A DNA stretch of 64,000 nucleotides from Ramlibacter sp. (GTDB taxonomy: Bacteria; Pseudomonadota; Gammaproteobacteria; Burkholderiales; Burkholderiaceae_C). The notes beneath the pieces were generated by a model. That model was not told the origin of the DNA, made no database searches, and saw only the letters and a list, made by a program, of their open reading frames with translations. The translations under genes and the position numbers were made by a program. The DNA lies in assembly GCA_021323335.1 (NCBI GenBank), contig JAJTCN010000005.1:16192-80191 (forward strand). Direction: 5' to 3'. Below, in pieces: positions 41,693 to 50,312 of the stretch (its first letter is position 1; each line of letters opens with the position of its first letter).

Positions 41693-43851
41693 AACGTGAA
41701 TCGACCGCCACCACCCTGCCCGCCCTGCCGCCGCAGCCGATCAGCCAGGACGTGCTGCGCGAGAAGTACCTGAAGCCGGGCGAGGCGACCGAGGCCGACC
41801 TGCTGCGCCGGGTGGCGAGCGCCTTCGCCTCGGTCGAAGCCGAGCCGGTGCGCGCGGAATGGGAACGGCGCTTCTTCGACAACCTGCAGGCCGGCGCGAT
41901 CGGCGCCGGCCGCATCATGAGCGCCGCCGGCACCGACCTGCAGGCGACGCTGATCAACTGCTTCGTGCAGCCGGTGGGCGACGCCATCCAGGGCCGCGAC
42001 GACCATGGACGTGTTCGACCACTCCTGTTCCACGGTGGAGAGCGCCGGGTCGCGGCGCGGCGCGCAGATGGGCGTGCTGCGCATCGACCATCCGGACGTG
42101 CTGGAATTCATCACCGCCAAGCGCACGCCAGGCCGCTGGAACAACTTCAACGTGTCGGTGGCGGTGAGCGACGAGTTCATCCGCACCCTGCAGGCCGGCG
42201 GCGACTGGCCGCTGGTGCACCGCGCCAAGCCGGGCGCCGCGCTCATCGCGCAGGGCGCGCACCTGCGCGAAGACGGCCTGTGGGTGTACCGCGTGCTGCC
42301 GGCCCAGCAGTTGTGGGACACGGTCATGCGCTCGGCCTACGACTTCGCCGAGCCGGGCATCCTGTTCGTCGACACGATGAACCGCGACAACAACCTGCGG
42401 TATGCGGAGCGGATCACGGCGACGAACCCTTGCGGCGAACAACCGTTACCTCCCTACGGCTGCTGCGACCTCGGCCCGATCATCCTCACCCGCTTCGTGC
42501 AGCACCCGTTCGGATTCGGCGGCACGCCCTCCTTCGACTTCGACGCCTTCGCGCGCGCCACCGCGGTGCAGGTGCGCGCGCTCGACAACGTGCTGGATCT
42601 CACGTTCTGGCCGCCGAAGGCCGCGACATGGCCGCGCGCATCGCGCGCTGCATGCGCGATGCAGCCTATGGCGCGTCGGTCGAACTGGCGAAGGAGAAGG
42701 GACCGTTCCCGCTGTTCGTCGCCGACCAGTACCTCGAAGCCGGCACCTTCGCCAGCCGGCTCGACGAGCCGCTGCGGGAGGCGATCCGCGCCCACGGCAT
42801 CCGCAACAGCCACCTGCTGTCCATCGCGCCGACCGGCACGGTGAGCCTGGCCTTCGCCGACAACGCATCCAACGGCATCGAGCCGCCGTTCTCCTGGACC
42901 TACCGCCGCAAGAAGCGCGAGGCCGACGGCAGCACCGTCGAATACGACGTGGAGGACCACGCCTGGCGCGTCTACCGCTCGCTGGGCGGCGACACCGCGC
43001 GGCTGCCGCCCTACTTCGTCTCGGCCCTGGAGATGCCCGCGGCCGGCCACCTGGCGATGATGGAGGCGGTGCAGCCCTTCGTCGACACCGCGATCTCCAA
43101 GACCGTCAACATCCCGGCCGACTACCCGTATGCCGACTTCCAGGGCCTGTACCTGGAAGCATGGCGCGCCGGCCTGAAGGGGCTGGCGACCTACCGCCCG
43201 AACGACATCCTCGGCTCAGTGCTGTCCGAAACCCCGGAGCCGGCCCCGCAGGCGGCGCCGGAGGTGGAGCGGCGCAAGCCCGACCCGATGCGCAGCGTGA
43301 TCCAGAGCCGTCCCAAGGGCCAGCTGCCCGCGGTGGTGGAAAAGCTCGAATACTGGACGCAGCAGGGCCGCCAGGCCCTGTACATCGTGGTGTCCTTCAT
43401 GCCCGTCGAGGACGGCCGCGAGCGCGCCATCGAGTTCTTCATGCCGGTGGGCCAGAGCGGCGAGTCGCAGCAGTGGATCACCTCCAGCATGCGGATGCTG
43501 TCGCTGGCCGCCCGCGGCGGCTTCCTGGAACGGGCGCTGGCCGACATGCGCAAGGTGGCCTGGGACCGCGGACCCGTGCGCCTAGGCACCTACACCCGGC
43601 CGGACGGCGTCGCCGTGCCCCTGTGGCACGACTCGGAGGTCGCCGCGATCGCCTATGCCATCCAGAACATCATCGCCCGCCGCAACGGCGAACCGGTGGC
43701 CGCGCTCGCCACGCCGCCGGCCGCCGTCGCCACGGACCCGGCGCCGGTGCTGGCCGGCGCCAAGTGCCCGGAGTGCGGCGCGCACGCGATGATCCGCAAG
43801 GACGGGTGCGATTTCTGCACGCAATGCGGCCACATCGGCGCCTGCGGCTGA
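41689..43851 (+). pseudogene. nrdJ: Class II (B12-dependent) ribonucleotide reductase, broken by two internal deletions
   Basis: Class II reductase makes deoxynucleotides with adenosylcobalamin, with or without oxygen. Three pieces are in two frames. Piece one (to about 42000) has GRIMSAAGTDLQATLINCFVQPVG. Piece two (about 42003-42612, shifted frame) has MDVFDHSCSTVESAGSRRGAQMG and the active-site NPCGEQPLPPYGCCDLGP. Piece three returns to the first frame with MRDAAYGASVELAKEKGPFPLF, the TSCPD-like C-terminal region and a zinc ribbon (CPECGA...CDFCTQCG). Compared with the family, a block before SYMDVFD (family motif GGGVGYDFS) and a block after LDVTxWP (family motif RRIGLGFTGLGD) are missing. 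As read, no full protein can be made; assembly error is possible. Confidence 0.82.
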
Positions 43852-43982
43852 TGCCCGGCCGGGCCGCCCTGAAGGAAAATTTCCTACAAGGAACTGCTGA
43901 ACCCTCCGACCGCTGAGCTTCCGCGGCCTTTCAACAATGCACGGGTGGCCAAGGGGGCCACGTCGACTTGTCGGAAAAGGCA

Positions 43983-44174
43983 ATGAGCAGCTCGAACGAA
44001 ACCAGCTCGGACCACTCCGTCCAGGAGCAGCAAGGCACCGGCCAGGAGCAGGCGCACGCCGGGAATTCCGGCGAAGGCGCGGCCAGCGCCCTGGCGCACC
44101 TGAAGACCCAGACCAAGCAGCACCGCCGCCAGCTCGGCGACGCCGAGGATCCGTCGGGAGGTTCGTCCCAATGA
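43983..44174 (+). CDS. Small disordered Ser/Gln/Glu-rich protein
   Basis: A 63-residue hydrophilic product (SSSNETSSDHSVQEQQGTG at its start; ASALAHLKTQTKQHRRQLG near the end) with a short amphipathic helix in the second half. No family is recognised. GGAAAAGG lies just before the ATG, and a TTG five codons upstream is in frame. Its stop overlaps the start of the next small gene as ATGA, supporting that both are translated. A TCCTACA heptamer lies about 100 bases upstream. Confidence 0.58.
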   Translation: MSSSNETSSDHSVQEQQGTGQEQAHAGNSGEGAASALAHLKTQTKQHRRQLGDAEDPSGGSSQ

Positions 44175-44350
44175 GCGGTGAGCCGAAGAAGCCTGCCGAC
44201 GCCGCGGCGGATGGCAAGACTCCACCGGCCGGTGCGCCCCGCACCGGCGAGGGCGCCAGCACCGCGCTGGAAGCCCTGATCCGCAAGCGCAAGCAGGTCG
44301 AAGGTCCGGACCCGCCGGACGCCGCCGCGCAGCCGCCCGTGCGGTCCTGA
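44171..44350 (+). CDS. Small disordered Pro/Ala-rich protein
   Basis: A 59-residue product (SGEPKKPADAAADGKTPPAG at its start) with one likely helix, GASTALEALIRKRKQVEGPD. It has GGGAGG eight bases before the ATG and overlaps the preceding small gene by four bases. I do not recognise a family. The helix ALxxLxxxxKQ is similar in position to the helix of its neighbour (ASALAHLKTQTKQH), so the two may be related. Confidence 0.58.
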   Translation: MSGEPKKPADAAADGKTPPAGAPRTGEGASTALEALIRKRKQVEGPDPPDAAAQPPVRS

Positions 44351-44375
44351 GCGCCGGTCGCCCTACACTCGCGCG

Positions 44376-44846
44376 GTGGCCACCGTCCGCAGCGCCGGCT
44401 TGTTGATGTTCCGTCGCGGCAGCGGGGAGGTCGAGCTCTTGCTGGCCCATCCCGGAGGCCCCTTCTGGTCGCGCCGGGACGCCGGCTCCTGGACCCTGCC
44501 CAAGGGCGAGATCGAGGAGGGCGAAGATCCCCTTGCGGCGGCGCGCCGCGAATTCGAGGAGGAAACCGGCTTCGCCAGCGCGCCGCCGTTCCTGCCGCTC
44601 GGGGAGCTCAAGCAGAAGAGCGGCAAGCGCATCACCGCCTGGGCCTTCGAGGGGGACGCGGACCCCCGCCATCTGGTGAGCAGTCCGTTCGAGATGGAGT
44701 GGCCGCCCCGGTCCGGCCGCATGCAGCGCTTTCCGGAGATCGACCGGGTCGCATGGTTCGGTGCAGCTCAGGCGCGCGCCCGGCTGCTGGCCGGCCAGGT
44801 CCCCTTCGTCGACAGCCTGGAGGCCCTGCTCTCCGGGCCGGGCTGA
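44376..44846 (+). CDS. Nudix hydrolase
   Basis: A 156-residue protein with a full Nudix box: GEIEEGEDPLAAARREFEEETGF (G-5x-E-7x-RE-2x-EE-x-G). It opens SAGLLMFRRGSGEVELLLAHPGGPFWSRRDAGSWTLPKG, the pattern of a small group of bacterial Nudix proteins that hydrolyse nucleoside diphosphate-linked compounds. The start is GTG and no stronger start is in frame. It is convergent with the peptidase gene, with only three bases between the two stops. Confidence 0.9.
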   Translation: MATVRSAGLLMFRRGSGEVELLLAHPGGPFWSRRDAGSWTLPKGEIEEGEDPLAAARREFEEETGFASAPPFLPLGELKQKSGKRITAWAFEGDADPRHLVSSPFEMEWPPRSGRMQRFPEIDRVAWFGAAQARARLLAGQVPFVDSLEALLSGPG

Positions 44847-44849
44847 GGC

Positions 44850-46847
44850 TCAGCCTTCCTGCGTGGCGTTCTCCCTGGGCTGCGCCGGCGGGGCAGCGGG
44901 CGCGCGGCCGACGTGCGCGCCGATCCAGTCGATGATGCGCCGGGCCGCATCCTCGCGCACGGAGGGCGCGCCCTCGCCCAGGAAATGGTGGTCTTCCCCG
45001 GGATACAGCACCAGCTCCGCCGGCGTCGTCCCGGCGCACATCAGGCTCACGAACAATTCCTCGGACTGGCACTTCGGGCAGCGTTCGTCGTCCGCGCCCT
45101 GCATGAACAAGGTGGGCGTGGTGGCCTTCTCCACGTGCTCCATCGGTGACAGCTTCTTGGCGAGCCCGCGGTCGAACGCATGCTCGGTGCCCATGTACGT
45201 CGGGTCCGCGTAGTACCCGCCGTCGGAGGTGCCGTAGTGCGTCTCGATGTTGCCGACCGGCGCCATCACGACGGCGGCGCGGAACAGTTGCGTGTGGCCG
45301 ATCGCCCAGCCGCTGAGGTAGCCACCATAGGACTTGCCGGCAATGGCGATGCGTTCGTCGCAAACCCCCTCCTCGCGCAGCTGGCGCAGGGCCGCCAGGT
45401 GTTGCGGCAGGTCGTATTCGCCCCAGTGGCCGGCCAGCCGGTCGCAGAACTCGCGGCCATAGCTGGCCGAGCCCACGGCGTTCAAGGCCAGCACCGCCCA
45501 TCCCCGGGCGCACAGCACGTGCCAGTAGATGTTGGTGTCGAAATCGAGCAGGGCAAAGGACGCGGGTCCGCCATGCACGTCGTTCAGCAGGGGCAGCGGG
45601 CCCTTGCTGCCCTCGGCGCGCAGCAGCCAGCCCTCGATGGTCTCGGTGCCGCCGCGGCCATCGGGCACCTGGAAGTTCCAGGTCTCGGCCAGGATCGGCG
45701 TGCGCTCCTTCCACCAGGGGTTGAAGTCGCTCAGCTGGCGTTCGCCCTGCCGCCCCGGCACGCAGGCGTGCACTTCGCTGGGCTGCGAAGGATGCTCGAC
45801 GGCGTAGAAAAGCGAGCCCGACGCCGCGGCGAAGGCACCCAGCTGCCGGTCCCCGGGGGCCAGCGCTTCCAGCGGCCCGCCGTCCGCCGGGATGCGCACG
45901 ACGTGATGGCGTCCCCGGTGCTGGCGCGTGAACAGCAGCGCGGGGGCCTCCGCGTCCCAGCACACGGACGCGGGATCGCTGACCTGCAGGTCCGCGTCGC
46001 CCAGCCGCCGCACGCGGCCGCTGCCGAACTCCAGGACGTAGAGGTTCACCTGCGCGTCGCCCTCCCTGCCGGTGGCGCAGAAGGCCACGGACAGCCCGTC
46101 CGGCGACCACAGCGGGCTCATCACGGTGGCGAAATCCTCGGTGAGGCGGCGGGCGCGGCTGCCATCGGCATCGCACACCCACAGGTCCGTGCGATGGGCG
46201 AAGCGGCCCTCGCGCGTCCGCGCGAAGGCGATGTGCCGGCCGTTCGGCGCCATGTCGAAGGCCATCACGTCGAACGCGCCGTCGGTAAGCTGGGTGGGCT
46301 CGCCCGTCGCCGCGTCGAGGTGGAACAGGTGGATTTCGCGAGACAGCAGGTACCCCGGGCCGTCGCTCTTGTAGGGCAGTTTCCAGGCCAGCATGGGCTG
46401 CACCTTGGCCCGCGGCGGCTTCCGGCCATTGGAGCGCTGGCCGCGCCAGTCGGGATCCACGGCGACGGCAGACGTCACGAGCAAGCCCTTGCCGTCGGGC
46501 GTCCAGCGCAGGTCCGAAACGGCGCCCTCGAGCCGCGAAAGCGGCTCGGCCTCGCCCCCAGCCGCGGGCAACAGGTGCACTTGGGGCGAACCGCCACGGC
46601 TGGAAAGGAAGGCCAGGCGGCTGCCGTCCGGCGACCAGCGCGGCGACTGGTCCTGGCCCGGACCCCGCGTGAGTTGCGTGCGCCGGCCATCCAGCGAGAC
46701 CGACCAGATGCACGAGAGGTAGTCGTCGTTGTCACGATCGACCGACCGCACCGTGCAGGCGACGGACTGGCCGTCCGGCGCGGCGTCCAGCTCCGTCACT
46801 TTCTGGTGAAGGTAGAGATCTTCAGGTTCGAAAGGCTTGTGCGACAT
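44850..46847 (-). CDS. S9-family (prolyl oligopeptidase/acylaminoacyl) peptidase
   Basis: A 665-residue soluble serine peptidase. The first 380 residues form a WD40/TolB-like beta propeller (SPRWSPDGSRLAFLSSRGG, MSPLWSPDGLSVAFCATG). The alpha/beta hydrolase domain has the nucleophile in IAGKSYGGYLSGW, the acid Asp in LFMQGADDERCP and His in YPGEDHHFLGEG. It probably cleaves oligopeptides or acylated peptides. I start at MSHKPFEPEDLY; three codons earlier is another ATG. No signal peptide is present. Confidence 0.92.
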   Translation of the reverse strand: MSHKPFEPEDLYLHQKVTELDAAPDGQSVACTVRSVDRDNDDYLSCIWSVSLDGRRTQLTRGPGQDQSPRWSPDGSRLAFLSSRGGSPQVHLLPAAGGEAEPLSRLEGAVSDLRWTPDGKGLLVTSAVAVDPDWRGQRSNGRKPPRAKVQPMLAWKLPYKSDGPGYLLSREIHLFHLDAATGEPTQLTDGAFDVMAFDMAPNGRHIAFARTREGRFAHRTDLWVCDADGSRARRLTEDFATVMSPLWSPDGLSVAFCATGREGDAQVNLYVLEFGSGRVRRLGDADLQVSDPASVCWDAEAPALLFTRQHRGRHHVVRIPADGGPLEALAPGDRQLGAFAAASGSLFYAVEHPSQPSEVHACVPGRQGERQLSDFNPWWKERTPILAETWNFQVPDGRGGTETIEGWLLRAEGSKGPLPLLNDVHGGPASFALLDFDTNIYWHVLCARGWAVLALNAVGSASYGREFCDRLAGHWGEYDLPQHLAALRQLREEGVCDERIAIAGKSYGGYLSGWAIGHTQLFRAAVVMAPVGNIETHYGTSDGGYYADPTYMGTEHAFDRGLAKKLSPMEHVEKATTPTLFMQGADDERCPKCQSEELFVSLMCAGTTPAELVLYPGEDHHFLGEGAPSVREDAARRIIDWIGAHVGRAPAAPPAQPRENATQEG

Positions 46848-46928
46848 GCGCACCATGCTGCAGCGCGCATGCGTCCCGACCTGTAGGACGCCGCCCGATG
46901 GCGGGCGGCGGCGGCTCCGCCGCCGCGT

Positions 46929-47276
46929 TCAGGCCGCCGCCAGCGCGGGCTGGCTGGCGTGGTGCCAGGCGGCGCGGATGGCCTGGATGGCTTCGTCGAC
47001 AGTCAGGCAGGAATCGCCCTTGATCCGCACCCAGTTGGCGATCAGGGACTTCTCGGCGTCCTCGAAGGTGCCGCCGTACTGGGCGAAGCCGATGTAGCCC
47101 ACGCAGTAGGCGGGAGCGTAGTCCTCTTCGTAGCCGCACTCGCCGCGGTAGTAAGGCTGGCTCCGGTGCACGGCCTGCCAGTACGCGTCCTCGGCGCGGA
47201 AGTCGATGCGACCCTCGACGGTCACCACCGGGTCGTCTTCCTGGTCCAGCCAGCTGTCCTGTGCAACGGCGTTCAT
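46929..47276 (-). CDS. Conserved-looking hypothetical protein
   Basis: A 115-residue soluble protein with an aromatic-rich core: DFRAEDAYWQAVHRSQPYYRGECGYEEDYAPAYCVGYIGFAQYGG, then a helical end SLIANWVRIKGDSCLTVDEAIQAIRAAWHHA. I recognise no named domain. GGAG precedes the ATG. The upstream TGTAGGA heptamer at 47335 and lack of operon partners suggest a single-gene unit. Its composition is not low-complexity, so a folded protein is likely. Confidence 0.72.
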   Translation of the reverse strand: MNAVAQDSWLDQEDDPVVTVEGRIDFRAEDAYWQAVHRSQPYYRGECGYEEDYAPAYCVGYIGFAQYGGTFEDAEKSLIANWVRIKGDSCLTVDEAIQAIRAAWHHASQPALAAA

Positions 47277-47466
47277 GCCTTATCTCCGTGTTGGTTTGCT
47301 GGAATGGATGATCGGCACGAAGCCAGCCCGACGGTGTAGGACGCCCGCGTCGCGCCGGTGTCGGAGGCCGCACCCGGGCCGTGCAGGCGCCCCCCTTCCT
47401 TGTCGCCTGCGTGGCTGGCGGCCGGGCCGTCCACGGCCCATACTGCACGGCTCATCGGAGGTGCGC

Positions 47467-48249
47467 ATGGAAATCAGGGACAAGGTGGCGGTGGTGACAG
47501 GCGGCGCCAGCGGCATCGGCGCCGGCATGGCGCAGCGCTTCGCGCGCGAAGGCGCCAGCGGCGTGGTGGTGGCGGACATGAACCTGGAGCGCGCGCAGGC
47601 CGTGGCGCAGGGCATCGGGCCGCAGGCCATCGCGGTGCGCTGCGACGTCAGCCGCGAAGCGGACATCCAGGAGCTGGTGCGGCAGACCCGCGAGCGCTTC
47701 GGCCGCGTCGACATCTACTTCTCCAACGCCGGCATCCTGGGGCGGCTGGGCGGCATCGAGCTGGAAGACGCGCTGTGGGACAAGATGTGGCAGGTCCACG
47801 GCATGGCCCACGTGTGGGCGGCCCGCGCGGTGGTGCCGGAGATGGTGGAGCGCGGCGAGGGCTACTTCCTCGTCACCGCCTCCGCGGCGGGGCTGCTGAA
47901 CATCGTGGAGACCGCGCCCTACGGCGTGACCAAGCATGCGGCCGTCGCCATCGCCGAATGGCTGCGCATCGCCTACGGCCGCAAGGGCGTGCGGGTGTCG
48001 TGCCTGTGCCCGCAGTCCGTGCAGACCGACATGACGCGCGACGGCACCGGCTCGGCCGGCATCAACGGCGTGCTGACGCCCGAACAGGTGGCGGACGTCG
48101 TGGTGCAGACCATGCGCGAGGAACGCTTCCTGGCCCTGCCCCATCCGGAGGTGGCCAAGTACTTCCTGGCCAAGGGGCAGGACTATGACCGCTGGCTGGG
48201 CGGCATGCAGAAGCTGTATGCGCAGCACATGGAGCGCCCGTCGCCCTGA
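47467..48249 (+). CDS. Short-chain dehydrogenase/reductase (SDR)
   Basis: A 260-residue classical SDR. The cofactor loop is TGGASGIGAGMA near residue 11, followed by CDVSR, NAGI, a catalytic Ser in LVTASAAG, and the YGVTKHA (YxxxK) pair near residues 155-160. The Asp in VVVADMN after the second strand favours NAD over NADP. GGAGG stands before the ATG. The substrate cannot be predicted. The length and C-terminal extension fit those in alcohol/3-oxoacyl-type SDRs. Confidence 0.9.
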   Translation: MEIRDKVAVVTGGASGIGAGMAQRFAREGASGVVVADMNLERAQAVAQGIGPQAIAVRCDVSREADIQELVRQTRERFGRVDIYFSNAGILGRLGGIELEDALWDKMWQVHGMAHVWAARAVVPEMVERGEGYFLVTASAAGLLNIVETAPYGVTKHAAVAIAEWLRIAYGRKGVRVSCLCPQSVQTDMTRDGTGSAGINGVLTPEQVADVVVQTMREERFLALPHPEVAKYFLAKGQDYDRWLGGMQKLYAQHMERPSP

Positions 48250-48302
48250 GTTGCCGGGCGGGCTGGCGGGCGGTATAAAGCGCCGAACCCAGGAGCCCGA
48301 CC

Positions 48303-48737
48303 ATGCGCATCTCCCACGTGCCTTTCCTCCTCACGGGGCTGCTGGCCGCCGCCGGCGCCCAGGCGCAGGCGACGCTGGGCGACTTGCTGGACCAGGGGGC
48401 CCGCAAGTTGTCGGCAGCCGAAGTGCAGGCGCTCGGCGACGTGCGCATCCTGCGGCAGGCGGCGGACGCGGACGCCTTCATGACGCTGCGTGCCGACGGC
48501 ACGCTGGTGGGTATGGTGCACAACAAGCAGGGGCACGGCTCCAGCGAGGCGGTGGGCACCTGGCGCATCGATGCCTCGGGCCGGCGCTGCGCCGACGTGT
48601 CGCTGCCCGCCTTCGGCATGACGATGCAGCAGTGCGGCTACACCTTCCGCCTCGGCCGCGACATCTTCTTCGTGCCCTCGGATGCGGACCGGACGGTGGC
48701 CGCCCACCTGTACACCGGCCCCGCCTTCCTGCGCTGA
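48303..48737 (+). CDS. Small secreted/periplasmic hypothetical protein
   Basis: A 144-residue protein with a clear signal peptide (MRISHVPFLLTGLLAAAGAQAQ, likely cut after AQA near residue 22). The mature part has two cysteines (GRRCADVS and QQCGYTF) that could form a disulphide and beta-rich stretches (GTLVGMVHNKQGHGSSEAVGTWRID). This arrangement recalls small periplasmic DUF proteins of Burkholderiales that describe a lipocalin-like strand pattern, but I cannot name the family. Confidence 0.75.
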   Translation: MRISHVPFLLTGLLAAAGAQAQATLGDLLDQGARKLSAAEVQALGDVRILRQAADADAFMTLRADGTLVGMVHNKQGHGSSEAVGTWRIDASGRRCADVSLPAFGMTMQQCGYTFRLGRDIFFVPSDADRTVAAHLYTGPAFLR

Positions 48738-48738
48738 C

Positions 48739-48876
48739 CTACTTGCCGAACAGGCCGACCAGCCCGGTGATGATCAGGTACAGCGCGATGATGTAGTTCA
48801 GCAGCTTGGGCATGATCAGGATCAGCACGCCGGCGATGAGGGCGGCGAACGGCCCGAGTTGGTTGATGTATTGCAT
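48739..48876 (-). CDS. DUF3096-type small membrane protein
   Basis: A 45-residue protein made of two hydrophobic helices: FAALIAGVLILIMPKLLNYI and IALYLIITGLVGLF. The LIAGxLILIMPxLLNYIxAxYLIxxGLxGL pattern is that of DUF3096. GGAG lies just before the ATG (GCCGGAGCCTCC). Its function is unknown. Its stop lies one base from the stop of the convergent secreted-protein gene. Confidence 0.85.
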   Translation of the reverse strand: MQYINQLGPFAALIAGVLILIMPKLLNYIIALYLIITGLVGLFGK

Positions 48877-48958
48877 GGAGGCTCCGGCGGTTGGGGAAGC
48901 GACGAGTATGCGGCGCGGCGCGACTGCGCGGTGAGTGGCGCTGAGTGCATCCGGATCG

Positions 48959-48990
48959 CCGGGGTCCGCCTGCTGCGGAACCCGGCCTAC
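48959..48990. repeat. Single REP-like unit before the ndh terminus
   Basis: CCGGGGTCCGC-CTGCT-GCGGAACCCGGCCTAC is one unit of the palindromic family (CGGGGT, hairpin, AACCCGGCCTAC). It sits four bases from the TAG stop of the NADH dehydrogenase gene and can serve as its terminator. Confidence 0.7.
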
Positions 48991-48994
48991 CCCT

Positions 48995-50308
48995 CTAGCC
49001 GTCGCGCAGAGCCGGGTCGATCCCGGTCACCACGCGCGCATAGCGCTGCGAACTCCAGTACGCCGAAGCCCAGTCGATCAGCACCACCAGCCGGTTGCGA
49101 AAGCCGATCAGGAAGTAGATGTGCGCGAACAGCCAGAACAGCCAGGCCAGGCGGCCGCTGAACTGGATGCGCCGCCATGGCATCCACAGGTCCACCACCG
49201 CCGAATTGCGGCCGATGGTCGCCAGGTTGCCGTAGTCGCGGTAGCGGAACGGTTCCGTCGGCCGGCCGCTCATGCGGCGGACGATGTTGGACGCGGCGGT
49301 GCGTCCCATCTGCTTGGCCGCGGGCGACACGCCCGGCACCGGCCGCGGCGCGTGGCCGGCCAGGTGGCTGTGCGCCGCCGCGAGGTCGCCGATGACGCTG
49401 ATCTCGGGATGGCCGGGCAGCGAGAGGTCGGCTTCCACCACGACCCGGCCCGCGCGGTCCACGCTCGCCCCGGTGGCCTCCGCCAGTTGCCGTCCGAGCG
49501 CTGACGCCGCGACCCCCGCGGCCCAGACGACGCACCGGCTGGCGATGCGCTGTGCCGGCCCGTCACCGGGCGGGCGCACTTCCAGGCCCCCGGCGTCGAT
49601 GCCGGTCACGCGGGTGTCGACCTGCACCTCCACGCCCAGCTTTTCGAGCTGGCGCCGCGCGCTCGCGCTCAGCGCTTCCGGCATCGCCTGCAGCACGCGC
49701 GGGCCGCCTTCCAGCAGCAGGATGCGCGCCCGCGCCGGATCGATGCGGCGGAACTCGCCCGGCAGCGTGTGCCGCGCGATCTCGGCCAGCGTGCCCGCCA
49801 TCTCCACGCCGGTGGGGCCGCCGCCGATGACGACGAAGGTGAGCCAGGCCTCGCGCCGCCGGGGGTCGTCCTCCTTCTCCGCAGCCTCGAACGCCAGCAG
49901 CACGCGGCGGCGGATCTCGAAGGCGTCCGCCAGCGTCTTCAGGCCCGGCGCGAACGGCGCCCAGTCGTCGCGCCCGAAGTAGCTGTGGGTGGCGCCGGCC
50001 GCGACGATGAGGTGGTCGTAGGGCACGACGTTGCCGTCGCGCAGCCGCACCACCCGCGCGCCGGCATCGACCGCGACGACGTCGCCGAGCAGCGTCGTCA
50101 CGTTCGGCTGCGCGCGGAACAGGTGGCGCACCGGCGCGGCGATGGCGGGCGCCGACAGGCCCGCGGTGGCCACCTGGTACAGCAGCGGCTGGAACAGGTG
50201 GTGGTTGGTCTTGTCCACCAGGGTGATGGACACGTCGGCGGCGCGCAGGGCGCGCGCCGCCTCCAGGCCGCCGAAGCCGCAGCCGATGATCACGATGCGC
50301 TGGGTCAC
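48995..50308 (-). CDS. ndh: Type II NADH:quinone oxidoreductase (NDH-2)
   Basis: NDH-2 oxidises NADH with FAD and passes electrons to quinone without pumping protons. The 437-residue protein has the FAD loop IIGCGFGGLEAARAL, NHHLFQPLLYQVATAGLS, the NAD loop VVIGGGPTGVEMAGTLAEIA, GDLAA and a membrane-binding C-terminal segment (RLAWLFWLFAHIYFLIGFRNRLVVLIDWASAYW). The start is GTG. It overlaps nothing but lies four bases after the response regulator stop, so both may be cotranscribed. It gives an uncoupled entry to the respiratory chain. Confidence 0.92.
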   Translation of the reverse strand: MTQRIVIIGCGFGGLEAARALRAADVSITLVDKTNHHLFQPLLYQVATAGLSAPAIAAPVRHLFRAQPNVTTLLGDVVAVDAGARVVRLRDGNVVPYDHLIVAAGATHSYFGRDDWAPFAPGLKTLADAFEIRRRVLLAFEAAEKEDDPRRREAWLTFVVIGGGPTGVEMAGTLAEIARHTLPGEFRRIDPARARILLLEGGPRVLQAMPEALSASARRQLEKLGVEVQVDTRVTGIDAGGLEVRPPGDGPAQRIASRCVVWAAGVAASALGRQLAEATGASVDRAGRVVVEADLSLPGHPEISVIGDLAAAHSHLAGHAPRPVPGVSPAAKQMGRTAASNIVRRMSGRPTEPFRYRDYGNLATIGRNSAVVDLWMPWRRIQFSGRLAWLFWLFAHIYFLIGFRNRLVVLIDWASAYWSSQRYARVVTGIDPALRDG

Positions 50309-50312
50309 CGGT

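Noticed and set aside
41989..42020. Programmed frameshift or intein in the ribonucleotide reductase gene
   Set aside because: Conserved blocks are missing at both joints, so the protein would still lack them after frameshifting. No intein sequence is inserted.
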